From the NCBI GenBank assembly GCA_936440205.1, contig OW387150.1, positions 38,870,295 through 38,934,294 of the forward strand: DNA of 64,000 nucleotides. The letters are read 5' to 3'. A model generated the notes under the pieces. It had not been told where the DNA came from and ran no database searches. It was given only the letters and a program-made list of their open reading frames with translations. The DNA is from Lepidonotus clava. Taxonomy: Eukaryota > Annelida > Polychaeta > Phyllodocida > Polynoidae. Of this stretch, positions 44,116-56,603 are shown piece after piece. The position numbers were made by a program, and so were the translations under genes. Within the stretch, counting starts at the first letter, position 1. Each line of letters starts with the position of its first letter.

Positions 44116-44527
44116 CAGCTGCACCCTCTTCAATGTATCAATGGGTGGTTTACAACCAAGTGTAATTTATGGATGCAAAGGGTCGAGACCAGTGTGCGAC
44201 TCTTGGAAAATTAGGATGTGGCCCTACCAAAAAGGAGGTGACTGCAAGAGGAAATAATTGTGAGGTTAAAAGATATATTTACTCCTTAGTTTCTCAATTT
44301 CCATTGTCTTTTCTTTTTCATATTGACTTAGAGGTAATGAGTAATAACGTGAAGTTCCTTTACAAAATGACTAAGAGAAAGAACTATATATACATACATA
44401 TTTTTTTATCAAAATTCCAGGACGTGTCCTGGTCTTCCAAGAGGGCCGATCTGGTTACATTATGTGGCACTTTGTGTTTTACATTAGTACGTGGTGGGGT
44501 TTACAAGATCAATATCACTCCATCCAT

Positions 44528-44529
<2 letters not shown>

Positions 44530-44562
<33 letters not shown>
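44530..44562. repeat. (TA)n microsatellite
   Basis: About 16 uninterrupted TA units. Confidence 0.85.
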
Positions 44563-44566
<4 letters not shown>

Positions 44567-44569
44567 ATT

Positions 44570-47390
44570 ATGTTCAAATGAACACTATAGGTGTATACAG
44601 CTGTATAATTATGTGTGTGTGTTATTTGCAGAGCGCTCCCTTTCCCTTTCCAATCATGTTCTCCAAATGACTAGAATCCATCCGATGATGTAGTTGAATG
44701 ATTTGTGGTTATTGGGGAGGCAGAAGGGGCCGTACCCAGGGAGGGGTGGTCATATTATATGGATGAGGGACGATGTAGGAGGGGAAGGAATCAATGGGGA
44801 CCTATGGGGTATGGGGAGAGGTTCTATGGGGAGTGGAGTTGGCGTAAAGTGGCTACAAGGTTACCAGGAGACGGGGGATACATTTGGGAGCAAACATCAA
44901 CAGCCATTTATCTAGGATGCGCGGAAGGAAAGAGACATGAGATGCTAAATTCACTGGGCAAACATTAATCTGAAATATTATGCCATTGACAAAATGTCGA
45001 GGCTTTTGGTTTCGCATAACTATAATTATGGCCGAGTTTTGCGTCTGGTTCATAGCATAAATGTATTTTGAATTAATATATTTTGATAAAATAGGTAAAG
45101 GCTACCTACATGATTAACAAACAGGTCCTGCCCCGCCCTCACCCACGATATAAATAGTCAGGCAATGCCCATCTTCATTGATTGTCCAACAGCTCTACAT
45201 TCCGTTGTCCAGCTGATATTAAGACCGTTATGTCCCATATTGTGTCCAATGACTGAGGTTAACGAAGACAGTTGCCCCTTACCTTTTAATTAGACAACAC
45301 ACACCCCTGATTAACCACCCCATAGGGGTCCACAGCGGGGAATAAAACACAGGATTAACTAAGTGTCAACCCTCATAGAGCCAGGAACAATACCCCACCC
45401 TACCCTCTGTCTCCCCACCCTTACAAAAAGCCCCCCTGAATACCCTCAGACACAAGCATGGTGATGAGGGTTACAGAAATACCAGGCCCTTAGACAGACC
45501 CAATAAGTGGGATTGTAACGGCTTTAGTGGAGGGGGTGTAGGAGTAATTAGGACTACTGAGGTGTTAATGACTAATGATGATCTAGCAATTAACTAAATA
45601 CCAATTGCACCCGTATTAGGTATGCAATGTCTGATATATAGGAAGGAGACAGTTATGAAATTCTAGTATATAAAATAACATCAGTGACCTTTTGAATAAA
45701 TGTAGCATTAAAGGTCCAGGGTGTGTATTAGATTGTATTTCTCTATGGCCCTCTAGATTCCTGTTTATAGGAATGTATCGAGAGTATCTCAAAAAAGACA
45801 ATATATATATTATATAATATATAAAACTGTCGATAGAAGAACATACATTTACAGCTAATGGGCATTCATACATTTCCTAGATGACTCGCCTAGACCCATT
45901 ACCTTGCTCTTAGAATGTGGACACAGTAAACACATAAAGTAAAGTAGTCAATAACTGATATAATGTAAAGGTCAAACACATTGCATGTGGTTGCTATGGT
46001 TACTGTATGACACACTAGGTGTCTCTGGGGGGCGGATGTTGTGGTTGGTAAAACACTGTGTCCTATTGGGATAATATGGGAGGTCTCTCCTGCATTATTT
46101 GTGTTTGCACTCATATCAATATGATGTTATTTGGACATGGACAAATACAAGATATGGACCTAAGTGCGATAATCAATAACTTTGCACCGAAGCCATGGCA
46201 GCAATTAGCAAGAAAACGACTTTTCTGGGCCACTGGGTATCAGCTAGCCATAAGCTATTGGAGTACTTTGCCAGGCACCAGCAGTAAAGAAAGCTCCCGG
46301 CACGGCACACTGATGACATAATGCTGTTATCCAGAGAAGTAGATCTCCTCCCCATTGGTCTAAAATGTGATATCTGAAAAGGTTCTATAGGTGAGATATA
46401 AGGAAAACTAAGTATTTGTTTCTGGAGCTAACGCAAAGGTTGGGTGAGTTGTGTAAACATTACTGGGAGGGTGGCTGGCACATTGCTGGCACATTGCTGG
46501 AGAATGAGGTGCGTTATTGGGAGTGTGCTTTATTTACAAATGACCTATAGTGAGGTAAAGTTGTAAGTGGTTCATGTAGGGAACTGGCACATGGCCCAGG
46601 GGTAGGTTGTGTTATGGCGAGGGTGTCTAAGGAACACGGAGGGTCGGCCAGGAGGGGCCTCCATAGGGGGGGGGGGCTCCGGGGGTTCTCACCTGCCTCA
46701 GGTGTGCAGCGCCTTATTCAGGTACCTAAACATAACAGCCTGAAGCCACGGATCTACGCAGCTAGAGAACGCCGGGTGATAGTTCTTTCTCGAAGTTAAT
46801 AATCCTGCATCTTTTAATAAATAACACCAACAGGTCAACAGATTATTAAATTTTCAAAATTTGATAACCAGATTCGTAATTAGTTTATAACCTCATGATT
46901 ATTAGTTACTTAAAGAATAATAATTTTCCTTGCAGCACATTCTTAAAGTTTTGCTATAATGGCGTTATTTATCACCTTTCATCTTGCCTTATGCAAGAGG
47001 AAACTCAATATACTATTAGTTTGTGTTTTTCAGAATGATCATAGACTTTCTTCATCCCTTCATCTTAAAAGTACCACATAACTCAGTCTGTTTTCAACAT
47101 GCACTGCCATATTATAACATTAAAGTAGTTCCCAGAACCGAACCCAGACCGGCTGGGCCCTCTCAGAGGTAATCAACAACCCTATGAGACCCTCACATCA
47201 GGACCTGTTTGAAGTAAATAATAGAACTCAAATGGCCATTATCAAAATGAGTATTTATCATACAGCTTATATACATTAAGCAATTCTGACCAAAATCACT
47301 GAGTACTTTTGTGTAATGACTTAACAACACAAGTCTTTAAGCTGGTCTGTTTATTTTAGAGACCTTGGTAATTGAGTAGTTTGAGAGCTG
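44570..47390. other. No supported exon
   Basis: Frames at 44694-44968, 45616-45873 and 46058-46321 have no splice support. GGTTGCTATGGTTAC near 45979 is X-box-like. The palindrome CACCTGCCTCAGGTG near 46690 again makes donors on both strands. A poly-G run lies near 46670. Confidence 0.35.
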
Positions 47391-47393
47391 TTA

Positions 47394-47783
47394 CTATCCG
47401 TCTTCTAAGGCCTGACTAGGTACCTCCAGGGTATTAGGCCTTACTAGGGCTGGCGGAACCGGCTGTTGTTGGATTAGGTGGAGGGGTTGGTGTAATGGGT
47501 GGCTGTGGTCAGGGTGCTGCAGGGCAGTATGTATAGTGGTAACAGTGGGCAGTGTTAGGTTGTACAGTATGTTATAGACGGCCCTGGGGGGTGTTTGGAA
47601 GTCTGCATTGTAGGACAGGTGTTTTGAAAATTGTGGCGCCGCGCTTATGTCAACATTTGATCGCAATAATGGTTTTTGATTTGAAATACCTAGGCTGAGT
47701 ACTTTACCATATAGTATAAGTTCACTATACTTGAAATTCCAAACAGTTGGTTTTGGTGTGCTTAGTTTTGTTGAAACACCCAT
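47394..47783 (-). CDS. Longest minus-strand ORF, doubtful
   Basis: This is a 129-codon frame beginning MGVSTKLSTPKPTVWNFKYS, with a His/Pro/Gln-rich end (QHPDHSHPLHQPLHLIQQQ). Its length is unusual for this window and the second half avoids stops in GC-richer DNA. It has no clear splice sites, no poly-A signal close by and no recognised domain. It could be a single-exon small gene, a terminal exon or chance. Confidence 0.22.
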   Translation of the reverse strand: MGVSTKLSTPKPTVWNFKYSELILYGKVLSLGISNQKPLLRSNVDISAAPQFSKHLSYNADFQTPPRAVYNILYNLTLPTVTTIHTALQHPDHSHPLHQPLHLIQQQPVPPALVRPNTLEVPSQALEDG

Positions 47784-48051
47784 GAGATTGGATCTAAGTT
47801 CCTTCTGTCAGCATCTATTTTAAATACTGGGACCAAGACTTATAGCTATTCATCATTCCTAGTCCCCTACAAATTGTCTCTAGCTTTGGGTATTTGCAAT
47901 AGAGCATGTTAAGGGGCAGAAGGTCCAACTGACCCTTTGGCTTGTGATGGCGGGATTTCCTGTCCCTTATTTTTTGGGGAATCTAGCAAAGTTGATAGAT
48001 CTGGAAAGAGCTGGAAACAGACGTACTCTAACTCTACCCATCCACATACAG

Positions 48052-48247
48052 TTTCCTTTTAATGCTTTTGGCTCTAGAGTCCAAACCTAACCAGGACAAA
48101 TCTTATGTATCACTTGACTTACACGTTTGGTCTATTAGGCACAACCAATGCAGAAACGAAACCTTAAACAGAAGTATGAATACTCTTGCTTTAGGCTCTC
48201 AGAGTGAAAATTGCTCTGCCTCTCAATACACCAACATCGTCTCGTAG
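48052..48247 (+). CDS. Terminal exon candidate, N-glycosylation sites
   Basis: A strong acceptor (CTCTACCCATCCACATACAG) is followed by one base and 64 codons to TAG. The frame reads FLLMLLALESKPNQDKSYVS, then a stretch with three N-linked sites (NET, NRS, NCS) and two Cys. This looks like the extracellular C-terminus of a secreted protein. It could also start at the internal ATG (48062), but MLLALESK is a poor signal peptide. No family is recognised. Confidence 0.33.
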
Positions 48248-48553
48248 GGTTTCGCCAATACCTTATACCCAAACCCAAGACCCAAGTTTTCAGGTGCTCT
48301 AGGTGTGTAGTCCACCCCTAATTGGTCCCACCTGCCCTTAGACCTGGGTTCACCTGGCCCACTCCTGGCCCACTCCTTACATCAAAGTGAACCGCCACCT
48401 CCCCCCACTCCAGGCCTGTAAAGTCCACAACTCAACCTTAATGACCACGACTTGGCCTCCAACAGGCACCGCTCAGGCCGAGGTGGGACATTACAGGGTT
48501 TCCTGTTATTGGTAACTTTAGGACAATGGTCGTCAGGATAAACCTCAAAGCTA

Positions 48554-48569
48554 TTGACTAGAATTAAGC

Positions 48570-48612
<43 letters not shown>

Positions 48613-48659
48613 AGGGGCCTGAGGTCCGCATTCCGCATTTGACTAGAATTAAGCAATAT
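48554..48659 (-). mobile_element. Short retroposed insert with 21-bp target duplication
   Basis: The 21-bp sequence TTGACTAGAATTAAGCAATA plus a T is present unchanged at 48554-48574 and 48639-48659. Between them, read on the minus strand, are about 28 nt ending in CCCCTCAT followed by a poly-A run of nearly 30. This is the signature of target-primed reverse transcription by a LINE: an extremely 5'-truncated insert, a poly-A tail and a long exact duplication. Identical flanks indicate recent insertion. The source RNA cannot be identified from so little. Confidence 0.75.
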
Positions 48660-50120
48660 GGCCCCGTATGATCCAAAGTTCCAGCGCTTTAGTTATAAAA
48701 GGGAAATTAATAAACTAAAAATAAAAAACATTGCCTTCAATAATCCTCAGAGTTCTGATGTTTATGTTGTATATTTAATTATATTGCTTGGGAGCCATTA
48801 CGTATTTTCTATATTTTCTCTTAGCTCTAATAATAGAAAAATAAAATCTGCTGATCTACAGTTATATTGATTTTATTGATTGATATTATATTATTTACAA
48901 AGTTTTACATCTTCTTTCCTTAAGTTCTTTAATTCCTCTAAAGTTACTTTAAGTTTTGTTTTGATGCCCTGACAACCAAACCTTTCAATAACTTTGTGGC
49001 TCAAAAAGAAGTGCTCTTGTCTAGTTGATGGGTGTGTACACATGTTTGTCTGTACTCTATGTTTTTAACGCCTCTTCATTGATTCCAGGACTTTTTTAGT
49101 CGACCCACCCATCGACTTCTAGTTCTTTCACCAGCCCCCTCCTTAAATTATTAAAGTGACTCCTCTCAGGAGTAAATTCTCACGCCTATCAATAGTCCAC
49201 CTTTCCTTAACTCGTGGAGCCGAGCCAAGGCTGTGAAACAGAAACTTGTTTACTTTGGCCTGACTTTGGTCTAGACCTCAGCCCCTGAGATACACCTAAT
49301 TAGGTCGGTACAGGAGACCTGACCGGACCCCCCCCCCCTCTACACACCCCTACAGGCCCCTCATAGAACACTCTTGATCCCTGTAAATTAATTGGTCAGT
49401 AGACCATACTGAGTCGGCCAGGTATAATTATTTGGCGCCAACTTAAAGATAGATGGACTACTTTTATTTGGAAGAGTTAGCAATGAAAGGACGATTTGAC
49501 CTTAAGTTGAGAGCAGAAGTATAATATGGTACTACAGCAAGGTTTTTCCCTCCCTAGTATATAAAATCGCGAAATGTATGTTTACTATATATTTGGCACA
49601 GCTGATATTCATGTGAACTTTAAATTGATCTCCTCTGCCGAAAAACACCCTGAATAAGAATCCACTATAATAGTTTGTATAGAAAGTATTAAAATGTTCT
49701 GAGGTATACATATTCCAGTTTTATGGTCGAAGAATTAGCAAATCAACCTGATAATTGAAATAATTGATAATTGAAAATAACCCCACAAAAAAAACGCACA
49801 TCTTCATGTGCATTTAAAACGAAGACCAATACTGTTATTGTACTCTTCTCAAGTGGTATTTAATCGTTACTTTTTAAATAAATCATGCTATATGCCTGAG
49901 ACAAATGTCCATCTTTTCATATGCAAAATATGATGCCTAACCTTTAACTGTATCCCGGCTAAGGTGAAGGTAGTAGCGCTGTGCACGTCTATCCTTAAAG
50001 GCTGTGAAGTGGTAAGGCTTTGTTAGGCTTTGTTTCCTTCGCTTTGACTAAAGTCATTAGTCCACTTCCATGAGCAGCGCCACACAAACACACCACAAAC
50101 ACACCCTCTAAGGTTCCCCT
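48660..50120. other. No gene seen
   Basis: AT-rich with a poly-C run at about 49328-49336. No exon is supported. Confidence 0.4.
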
Positions 50121-50123
50121 CAG

Positions 50124-50191
50124 AGTGTAGGAGTTCACTACCCGCATGGTGCTGGAGATGTCCCGGTCAGGGTGGTCGTGTTTGGGGCCAG
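50124..50191 (+). CDS. 68-nt internal exon candidate
   Basis: The acceptor GGTTCCCCTCAG and the perfect donor GGCCAG|GTGAGTAG enclose 22 codons plus two bases, with strongly coding-like texture: SVGVHYPHGAGDVPVRVVVF. The antisense frame 49995-50231 (…MRVVNSYTLRGTLEGVF…) is also open and protein-like, as expected where RNY codons mirror. The plus-strand splice sites tip the balance. Confidence 0.38.
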
Positions 50192-50865
50192 GTGAGTAGA
50201 GTAGACCAATTAGGGGTAGGCTGGTTGGCAACAGGTTTAGGGGGTTTGAACCCTCTTAGGTTTCAATTAAGTAAGAAAATCTTAGTGAGCGAGGAAATAA
50301 TCTGGAGAGTACGTTCAATCTAAGTTACACACTATAAACATGTTGTATTAGACAGTTCAGTCAGTTTTTGTCTTAATCTAACCACTTTAAGAACCGTATT
50401 CTTGTTAATTTGTCATTACATAGGTCCTGTTGAACTGATAGAATCCAGTTTTCGGTGTTTTAATTCAGTTGTTCAAATGCTCAAATGATTCATTCAAGTC
50501 TGGACCGATGGAACCATTCCATGTTAAAGTATCTCATGCAGTCTGACTGATGCATGTTCTCCGCTAGCTGACTCGCACCAAGTAAAACGTTTTCACACCA
50601 AAAAAAAAGAAGAAAATACTAACAAAATAATATTTTACATTAGCCTATGTCATCCGAAATGGATTTCGACACAGTTCTTATTATATAATGTTCATCAAAA
50701 CAACTTGTTGGACCTTTTCTTTTTCACTTCAATTGAGGATAAGTGAAATAGTGTTTTGATATATGAAACATGGCCCTTTATGTCTAGTTTGAAGCCGTTA
50801 ATGCCTCTATTAATGGCCGTAAGTGTCACTCCTCCACATTACCGTTGATTTAGTGTATTAACGCC

Positions 50866-50880
50866 CCACCAGGGGGCACT
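50866..50880 (+). promoter_or_regulatory. CTCF site, full consensus match
   Basis: CCACCAGGGGGCACT fits CCASYAGRKGGCRSY at all 15 positions. It is followed by CpG-rich GCCCGCCGGCCGCC, an otherwise isolated GC patch in AT-rich DNA. Confidence 0.5.
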
Positions 50881-50949
50881 GCCCGCCGGCCGCCATAACG
50901 GCCGTGTCACATGAAATGTTCGCATACAAAATGGATGTAAACATCTGTC

Positions 50950-52640
50950 TGGGGTGGGGAATAGTATTGATATGTGCAATGTGGGAATGGAATTCCCAAA
51001 ACCATCAGAATCTTTTACATCATATAATTAACCACAACAATTTCCCAATAGATTTCATGATTTATACCATAGACTTTATAGACTGTCACTATTTATACTG
51101 AAGTCTATCACAAAACTTAAGTAATGTTTCATTGTCTTCTTTAATGCCCAGAACAATAATGAAATGTTCGAATGTGTCTACACTGAAAACGAGGAGTCTA
51201 ACAGTAGAATTATGTACGTGATGTGATTATGATAAAAAGACAAAATCACATTCTAATTGACGTCTGTCAATTAGATACTCTGGGCAGATAATTGCAGCAT
51301 GAGTTGATGCTAATCATATTTACAGTGTATACATGGACTACATTGAGAATGTTGTGTTTACTAGAATTGCTTCCCCAATGATGGGAGAATAATTATGAAC
51401 ATAAAACTACAGATTTGGCAGTCACTCTAGTCGGTAGCTCAAGCTACAACGTTGTTGGACACATTGCCAACAAGAAGTGGTTGAACGTTGCCAGGACCAT
51501 GTCATGTTATGGGGTCGTACTCAGCGTCCGGAGGTTCACTGACCACTGAGGATACTTGTAGGTAATTAACGTTGGAATTGGGTAAATTGTTTTAAAAGCT
51601 GATTTTTTAATCAGGAGGTCAAGGTGATGTCTTCAGATTTGAGGAAAAGGTTGTCAATAACATTTATTCTGTGATCATAAAAAATAATAGATGTCAAAAT
51701 AGATATAGGAGAAGTAGACCAAATGTCATTTTGCATATGGACTTCAGATGTAAATGCCACATACAATTTATGTGATTCATGTGCAATTCACGTGCTCCAA
51801 GGGCAGCGATGGACTCTAATGACTGGTCTGTTTGCATGTACACCTGTAGAAAACCACCTTTAGATTAAGGTTAAAGTAAGCACAATGATCTATGCCCCCC
51901 TCCTTGGTATTGCATCCCTCAACCCTCAACCTTCTATTCCCAAACGCCCAGCCTCAGACATAACTACACACGAGCCCCACCAAAATTGATCATCCGAAAA
52001 GGTATTAAAGTTTTACGGGTCTAGGTCGGGGAATCAGAAGGTCAGAAGTAACACAGGGCGGCCTTTTTGAAGGCTTCTATAGTCAGGTAATGTAAGACCA
52101 AGTCATTGTCTCTGAGCTGGTAAAGGGAAATGGTAAACCCTGCATGTTTGGGGTGTTTTTGTGGGAGTTTCTACAGCCTTTGATGAAGTGTAGATTACCA
52201 CCTCCCTGTGAATTAGTGCTGTGAGACCTCATGGTGTTTACTTTGGGCCTCCTGTGTTGAAGGTTGTGTAAGGCAGGAGGCAAAGTAAAATATTTGGAGA
52301 GAGATCAGGAGTGATGGGTTTATTATGCCTACAGTGGGTTGATAGGGTGAACAAATAGGCCTGTTTTGGTAGAGATGGTGAAGAGGTCTACAATTCAAAA
52401 TTCTGAAATTCCCCACACTGAAAAATATCTAAGGTTTAATGTTTTAGCCAGATTCCACTAATTCTTAGAAGTAACTATGTAATTCTTGTCTCCAATTTAA
52501 AATGGCTATTCATCAGACTTATCAATCATATTATCAATAACCCTGTTATTAGCCAGTTATTGTTGTAATAGTTTATAGTTTACCATTTTCTATGAAATGT
52601 TACCTGTATGGTAAAGTTTTTTTTATATAGTTTTTATATT
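50950..52640. other. No strong exon
   Basis: AT-rich. A good acceptor GATTTTTTAATCAG at 51614 is followed by a 19-codon frame to a stop (EVKVMSSDLRKRLSITFIL), too short to call. Confidence 0.35.
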
Positions 52641-52646
52641 ACTTAG

Positions 52647-52884
52647 TATGAATGACTTTTCATTTAAATGTTTTAGACTTGTGTTAGATATTTTAAATCC
52701 TACTGCCAAGCATGTGTCTGTGACAGGTAACCATGTATTCATTAGTTCTGACATGCTATCTCTGAGTCATAGCATTCACCTTTACCATGTTCCGTGTGAG
52801 TTAGCCCGATCCGACATGCTCTCGGAGTCCGAATTACCATCACTTACCCTGAGATTAGCTCCTACCAGACATGACAGTGACTAG
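52647..52884 (+). CDS. Terminal exon candidate with poly-A signal
   Basis: A T-rich acceptor (TTTTTATATTACTTAG) is followed by T and ATG. The 78-codon frame starts MNDFSFKCFRLVLDILNP, passes AKHVSVTGNHVFISSDMLSL and ends TLRLAPTRHDSD before TAG. AATAAA follows at 52937-52942, 53 bp after the stop, which fits a 3' terminal exon. A GTAAGTGATGG donor on the opposite strand overlaps, but no frame precedes it. No family is recognised. Confidence 0.38.
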
Positions 52885-52944
52885 TGAACCACTGGAACTG
52901 GCCAGATCGATTCAATGTTTTGCTACAAAGGAAAGGAATAAATG

Positions 52945-53585
52945 GAAGTATTTGATATGAGTAACAGGATCATGTTTAGAGAATGAAACATAATACACCG
53001 CTGACAGGTGCATTGAGAATTGTAAGGAGTTTGCTCTTACAGGTTCAGAACTTCTGTCTAACAAATCTATATTATCCCTAATTAAAGTTGCATATATTAG
53101 GAATTATTTTAGAGACAGCCCTAACAAAGAATAACATGTGTAAAATTGAAAAGTTTTTTTTCTCAATAGGTTACACATTTTTCAAATCTCACTATGTAAA
53201 ACATCATGGGGGAATGGATTCAGGAATCTATGTCTGGTATGTGGCCTATGGATCAAATAGATAATTGGAATAAAGGGACTGGGAATATTTGGGGTCTGCC
53301 TTGGATCTGGGTCAAGTTTGTTGTCAGGGGAGTTGTAATTGACAGACTTTTGATGGCAGAGGCATGTGAGACTCGTGTTACAATACCATTAATCAAGACC
53401 CAGACTCTCCCCTCAAGTTAGGCTGGAAAGCGCGCACCTTACCTTATGTCAGAATTCTGAATCTAAATATAGATCAATCAATTAATTTTAGGAAGCCTAA
53501 GGAAAGGTTGCCCTCAAGTTATCTCCACTATCACTGACCATCACAAGGTGGTGGTAATATATGTTACTGCATTTCATGTAATTTA
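52945..53585. other. No supported exon
   Basis: The frame at 53206-53421 (MGEWIQESMSGMWPM…) has no splice support. Confidence 0.35.
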
Positions 53586-53589
53586 GCTG

Positions 53590-53790
53590 TTTTTTGCCTG
53601 TTGATGCAAGTTTCCCGGTAACTTCACTGTGGGGCAGGGTGGCAGGCTACTGCATGTTAATGCCGGTTGGAACCTTAACAAATTTTGATGCAGGTTAGTA
53701 GGTTACCACATATTGATACAGATTGTTTTGCTACTGCAGGCTACTGCAGGTTGGCTAGTGACTACACTTCAATGCAGGTTGATTGGTCAT
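53590..53790. repeat. Degenerate ~35-bp minisatellite
   Basis: Repeating words GATGCAGGTT, GGCTACTGCAGGTTG and AGGTTACCACATATTGATACAG recur five or six times with drift. Confidence 0.45.
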
Positions 53791-53799
53791 GGAGAACAA

Positions 53800-54104
53800 A
53801 GCTAGGCCTAATGGACTAATGGAGGGGGTATGGGCATTGATTGGTTGGTTTCTGCTATTGTTATTCCACTCAGTCAATAGCAGTTATTCTGTACTATACT
53901 CGCCTAAGTACTTTATATTGACGCTGCCATATTGCAATTTCTCCTATTTATAATGATACATTGAAAATATTGACGCAGTCTTCGTTATGATCATAAATCC
54001 CAAGTAAGTAAAGACATCAGAAATTGAGTCGACTCTGAATCAGTAACACGAAATTTCCTTACATTCTGATATTAAACTTGGCTATGAAGAATAATGCAAG
54101 TAAA
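53800..54104. other. No gene seen
   Basis: AT-rich, no repeat or exon recognised. Confidence 0.4.
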
Positions 54105-54374
54105 GCCCTGATTACACTATGTGTCAGGTCTAGGGTGGTGTTGGGTGCTGTTGCCCAACGCGAACAATTCACATTCAGGCTATATTACACTATGCAAAAT
54201 ATATAACACTACATATTCTGGCATGTATTGGGATTGTGTTGGGTCAAATTGGCATGTGTTGGGTCGCGTTGGTTTCCGTTTCTTTTTACAAACATATCTG
54301 AAATAACACAAATCACTCATGTTGGGCAATACGACCCAAAGTGAACTTGACCCGATGCGTAGTGTAATATGGCC
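54105..54374. mobile_element. MITE with ATTACACTA ends
   Basis: GCCCTGATTACACTATGTGT at the left and GATGCGTAGTGTAATATGGCC at the right (inverse GGCCATATTACACTACGCAT) are matching inverted ends, flanked by TAAAG on both sides. A third copy of the end motif (GGCTATATTACACTATGC) lies inside, so one element may have inserted in another. GTTGGG/CCCAAC words recur. No coding is seen. Confidence 0.6.
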
Positions 54375-54629
54375 TTAAAGGTTTTCAAACATTCCATGAA
54401 ACTTTGGGACAATCATTTGCTCATAATACATGGACCCTAAACCCACTTTGTATTCAAACTCAAGCTATAAGTGTCTCACACGGCCCTCTAATGACCATTA
54501 GGGCTGATCTATGATTACATTTATACATGCCTCTCAGCAACAGGAGATGCCACTTTTATAGCTCTCCCAAATCATGCTAGGAGTTTGATTTATTTACATT
54601 GGATATAACTGCCATCATAGATAGACATT

Positions 54630-55121
54630 TTGGTGCTAATGATGCATAGAATAACCTTTTTGCTTCATGCCATATTGGACATTGCAGTACCTCTGAATCA
54701 CCACTTTACCAGTACAACATATGGCTTTCAGGATACTCATGTAGGTTTTTTAAGAAAATTAACAGCTTTTACATTAGATTATTGGCCTGATACCAAGTTT
54801 GTGAAACATTGCTCTCACAAAATGACCACTAGACATGATTGTCTGTACGGTCATTCAACCCTTGTTTAACCAAAAGCGCATTGGCTATATAGCGAAGCCG
54901 CACCCACCCCCTGTGGGCTCCTTGAAACTGCTGGACAGATGGCCTCCCCCATTAGTCTGCATGGAAAATTAATCTCTATTAATGAACAACAGGTAGAAAA
55001 CGATAGGGGAACTCCTCAGGTCAGTTCTGAAGAATCCTCAAACCCACTTCCCCATGAAATATTAATCACCTTGTGTCATTCAGAGTACACTTGGGTAGGC
55101 TTGGAGTATGGAATACTGTAA
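54630..55121 (+). other. Two open stretches in one frame, doubtful
   Basis: 54630-54869 (…TSTTYGFQDTHVGFLRKLT…) and 54870-55121 (…SINEQQVENDRGTPQVSSEE…) lie in the same frame with a single stop between them. Composition is protein-like, and both could be exon or pseudogene remnants. No splice sites of quality are seen and no family is recognised. Confidence 0.22.
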
Positions 55122-55613
55122 ACCTACTTATTTTTATGCACAGATATATTTGCAGCTTTAAAGGTGTGTTTATACACAAAGTCAATATTTTTTGTAATTG
55201 AAGAAGTTGGCAATCATTGCAGTTTAGATTTAAATTATTTGATGATAAAATAGTTAAAATTTGTCAAATTTGCCTATCGCGAAGAATTGTACATTCGCGA
55301 TACATACATAGAGTCACGTCTGTATTGGGTTCCCCACCTGAAGGCCATCACTACCTGTCAGCAGGCTTGTCCTGGGCCCAGGGGGTGGCCAAATACCTCC
55401 AGCAAGCCCTGCTTATATCTCTATAGCAGTATATACGTCACCGTTTGTTGCCCGAGGCCGCTCAGCCGACTATCGCCAGAGGCAGCACGCTAGTCGGACG
55501 GACAAGTTGAAACTGTGTGTGTTTTCTGACAACATGAGAACAAAGGGAGTATTAAAGCACCAATCACATGCTAGCTGCTGGTCAGAGCATTTCATCAGCG
55601 GACACTGTCAGGG

Positions 55614-55651
55614 ATGGGACTCGGGGGAACCAGCAGTAAGCCAGTGAGCGG
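55614..55651 (+). CDS. Possible start exon, N-myristoyl-type
   Basis: ATG at 55614 opens MGLGGTSSKPVSG and meets the donor AGCG|GTGAGAGT. MGxxxT/S is the pattern for N-myristoylation. It sits in a GC-richer patch below a TATATACGTCACC (CRE-like) element near 55433. Very short, so weak. Confidence 0.2.
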
Positions 55652-55840
55652 TGAGAGTGATAGAAGCATCTTCTCAATGGCCAAAAGCATCATATAAAAT
55701 ACTCAAACACCACTGAGGACAACTTTAATAACATCAAGAGTAGCGAAAGTGATAGAAGCATCTTCTCAGAGGCTAAATGCATTAGGACATCAGCGATCCA
55801 AAATACCCATGTAACAAAGGACAACTAGAATATAACAAGG
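55648..55840. repeat. Tandem duplication, ~94-bp unit
   Basis: Copies at 55648-55741 and 55742-55840 share GAAGCATCTTCTCA exactly, GTGATAG before it and CACTGAGGACAACTTTAATA / AACAAAGGACAACTAGAATA after it. Confidence 0.5.
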
Positions 55841-55849
55841 ACTCCTGAG

Positions 55850-56600
55850 GTTTTTCTTTACTGATGAATACATTGGTGCATTATCTTTATCATACACCAT
55901 CAGGAGTATTGCTAAGGACGACTATGAAGAACACCAGTATCAGTAAGAGAAATATAATTGAATTATTACATCATCTACATTATATTTACACCAAAAGTGC
56001 TGAAGAGTGACATATGGAAATCACAGGATAGCTGTGCTCCCTAAAATTGAAACAATTTCAGCACTGTATACCATCACGGATAACACATACCAACAGTAGC
56101 AGCCAAAGGAGGGGTATAGCTATATTGCATATATCTTTCCATTGACTAATGCAACAGTACCTTACCCAAATTGTTTCGCATAAATTGATTCAACCAATGT
56201 TTCAAAGCAAAGGAGTTTGCGAAATGCAAATCACATAATTATAGGCAGCAAGTCAGCCTATTTACATGCCAACAGGATATTAACAGTATCATATTTTTAC
56301 TATCATTAATTGATGCATGACCGTATCATCCACACCCAGAAACAGTGCTTCGCGGTTGGCTACACACCATTGACTATGCCCCTTGAAGTCTGATGATGAG
56401 CCCCTTCCTTATAAGTCACCCCACCCAACTGGAGGAGGGGATAGAGGTGGGCTGAGAGAATAGCCAGCATCATATAGGATATATCCACACATTATTGGAG
56501 GACGTAGGTGGGGGTCATCAACTGGTCAGCTACCGGACTCCGCTAGTTTCATCACACATAATTATTTGGTTATATTTTGCGATTATCATCTGGTATATTT
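55850..56600. other. No clear exon
   Basis: Short open pieces (for example …IAYIFPLTNATVPYPNCFA near 56127-56190) lack splice sites. Probably intronic. Confidence 0.3.
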
Positions 56601-56603
56601 CAG

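Noticed and set aside
44169-44567. 132-codon plus-strand frame, the longest in the window
   Set aside because: It runs through an AT-rich tract into the TA microsatellite, with no splice sites and no coding texture.
44694-44968. Two overlapping plus-strand frames rich in Gly/Arg
   Set aside because: They reflect a purine-rich GGGG stretch; no splice support.
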